Below are positions 11,876-12,275 of a stretch of 12,275 nucleotides of DNA, piece by piece (the stretch's first letter is position 1; every line of letters begins with the position of its first letter). Under the pieces are notes generated by a model. That model worked only from the letters and a program-made list of their open reading frames with translations. It was not told the DNA's origin and did no database searches. Made by a program: the position numbers and the translations under genes. Origin of the DNA: CAVSUR01 sp052143655 (GTDB lineage Bacteria > Actinomycetota > Actinomycetes > Streptosporangiales > Streptosporangiaceae); assembly GCA_052143655.1 (NCBI GenBank), contig JBKQSL010000158.1, positions 1-12,275 of the forward strand. The letters run 5' to 3'.

Positions 11876-12187
11876 GTGCCGGCAATCCGGCGGCTCCCGG
11901 TGAAGGGCGACCGGGTCGAGATCGTGGTCGACGCGGGCGGTGAGATCCGGACCTATGAGGTCGTCGCCACCCGGGCAGGCCGCCGGGTGGAGGTAGTGAA
12001 CCGGCGCGGCCTGATCGAGGTCAGTGAGCTGACCCGGGGCGGTACCGCGGTCCGCACCGCCCGGTTCCTGGCGAGCCGGGTGATCGCGCTGGTCGAGCAC
12101 CCCGCGCCCGCGCGCCGGGCCGACAGCCGCGACCGGCCGTCCGGCGGCCGGGCTGGCCGGTCGGCTGAGCCGCGGGCTGGCAGCTGA
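11876..12187 (+). CDS. Small protein of unknown function, conserved-looking
   Basis: A 103-residue protein from GTG 11876; GTG 11900 is an alternative start and neither has a strong ribosome binding site. The core is regular and well coded: LPVKGDRVEIVVDAGGEIRT (7-26), a VEVVNRRGLIEVSELT stretch and TAVRTARFLASRVIALVEHP (53-72), which reads like a small beta-rich domain closed by one helix. The R-T-A-R-F-x-A-S-R-V pattern resembles unnamed short proteins I associate with other actinomycetes, but I cannot assign a family. The last 30 residues are Arg-, Ser- and Pro-rich and probably disordered. No signal peptide or membrane helix. It follows the DinB gene by 56 bases and is convergent with the gene at the right edge. 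Confidence 0.6.
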   Translation: MPAIRRLPVKGDRVEIVVDAGGEIRTYEVVATRAGRRVEVVNRRGLIEVSELTRGGTAVRTARFLASRVIALVEHPAPARRADSRDRPSGGRAGRSAEPRAGS

Positions 12188-12196
12188 GCCCGCGGG

Positions 12197-12275
12197 CTAG
12201 CGCAGCGCCGCGGCCTGGTTCGCCAGCCACTCGCGCGTCTGGTCCAGGCCTGCCGGGATGTCCGCCAGGTCCGCA
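12197..12275 (-). CDS. C-terminal end of an unidentified minus-strand gene, cut by the window edge
   Basis: The minus strand reads 26 codons without interruption into TAG (12199-12197). They encode ADLADIPAGLDQTREWLANQ followed by AAALR, with G or C in nearly all third positions. The stop lies 10 bases from the convergent small gene. The helix with TREWLANQ is reminiscent of the last helix of some sugar-nucleotide epimerases, but this is too short to assign. Confidence 0.5.
   Translation of the reverse strand, partial: ADLADIPAGLDQTREWLANQAAALR

Noticed and set aside
1..12275. A novel defence, mobile or CRISPR system
   Set aside because: No transposase, integrase, nuclease, helicase, toxin-antitoxin pair or spaced repeat array is visible; the genes form ordinary small regulator-target units.

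Overview
The window looks like chromosomal DNA of a high-GC actinomycete. Evidence: third codon positions are almost all G or C; there is a Rv2061-type F420 PPOX enzyme, a DrrAB-type exporter and a DinB/DUF664 protein; several genes appear to be leaderless, with a TANNNT -10 box just before the start codon. I see no tRNA, rRNA, insertion sequence, phage gene or CRISPR array.

Layout, left to right. (1) Bases 1-890 are a decayed patch: a GNAT acetyltransferase cut by the window edge whose frame runs into what looks like the tail of a MarR regulator, then a frameshifted second GNAT without its N-terminal half. (2) 915-2093 (-) is a C45 (penicillin acyltransferase-like) autoproteolytic hydrolase, divergent from a small F420-dependent PPOX gene (2288-2683, +). 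(3) 2680-5236 (-) is a compact operon: ABC ATPase, ABC-2 permease and MerR regulator, joined by two ATGA overlaps. A 13-bp palindrome lies in an unusually long promoter spacer, as expected for MerR control. (4) 5382-6011 (-) is a DUF998-like membrane protein, divergent from a rhodanese-domain protein (6127-6525, +). (5) 6645-7482 (-) is an ArsR repressor overlapping an SRPBCC/AHSA1 gene. (6) 7540-7790 holds a frameshifted remnant resembling a nucleoside phosphorylase. (7) 7947-9542 (+) is a probable lipoprotein with cell-wall-binding-repeat-2-like N-terminal repeats and an unassigned C-terminal domain. (8) 9567-10591 (-) is azlC-azlD, divergent from an XRE-cupin regulator (10657-11241, +); the gap carries two copies of one dyad operator. 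(9) 11301-11819 (+) is a DinB/DUF664 protein, 11876-12187 (+) a small conserved-looking protein, and at the right edge the tail of a minus-strand gene.

The genes form independent small units, each regulator beside its likely target: MerR with an exporter, ArsR with SRPBCC, XRE-cupin with AzlCD. No single large pathway is visible. The most distinctive signals are regulatory (the azlC/XRE operator pair, the MerR-type promoter, recurrent leaderless starts), together with three gene remnants and the unassigned domain of the lipoprotein. I found no convincing new multi-gene defence or mobile system.
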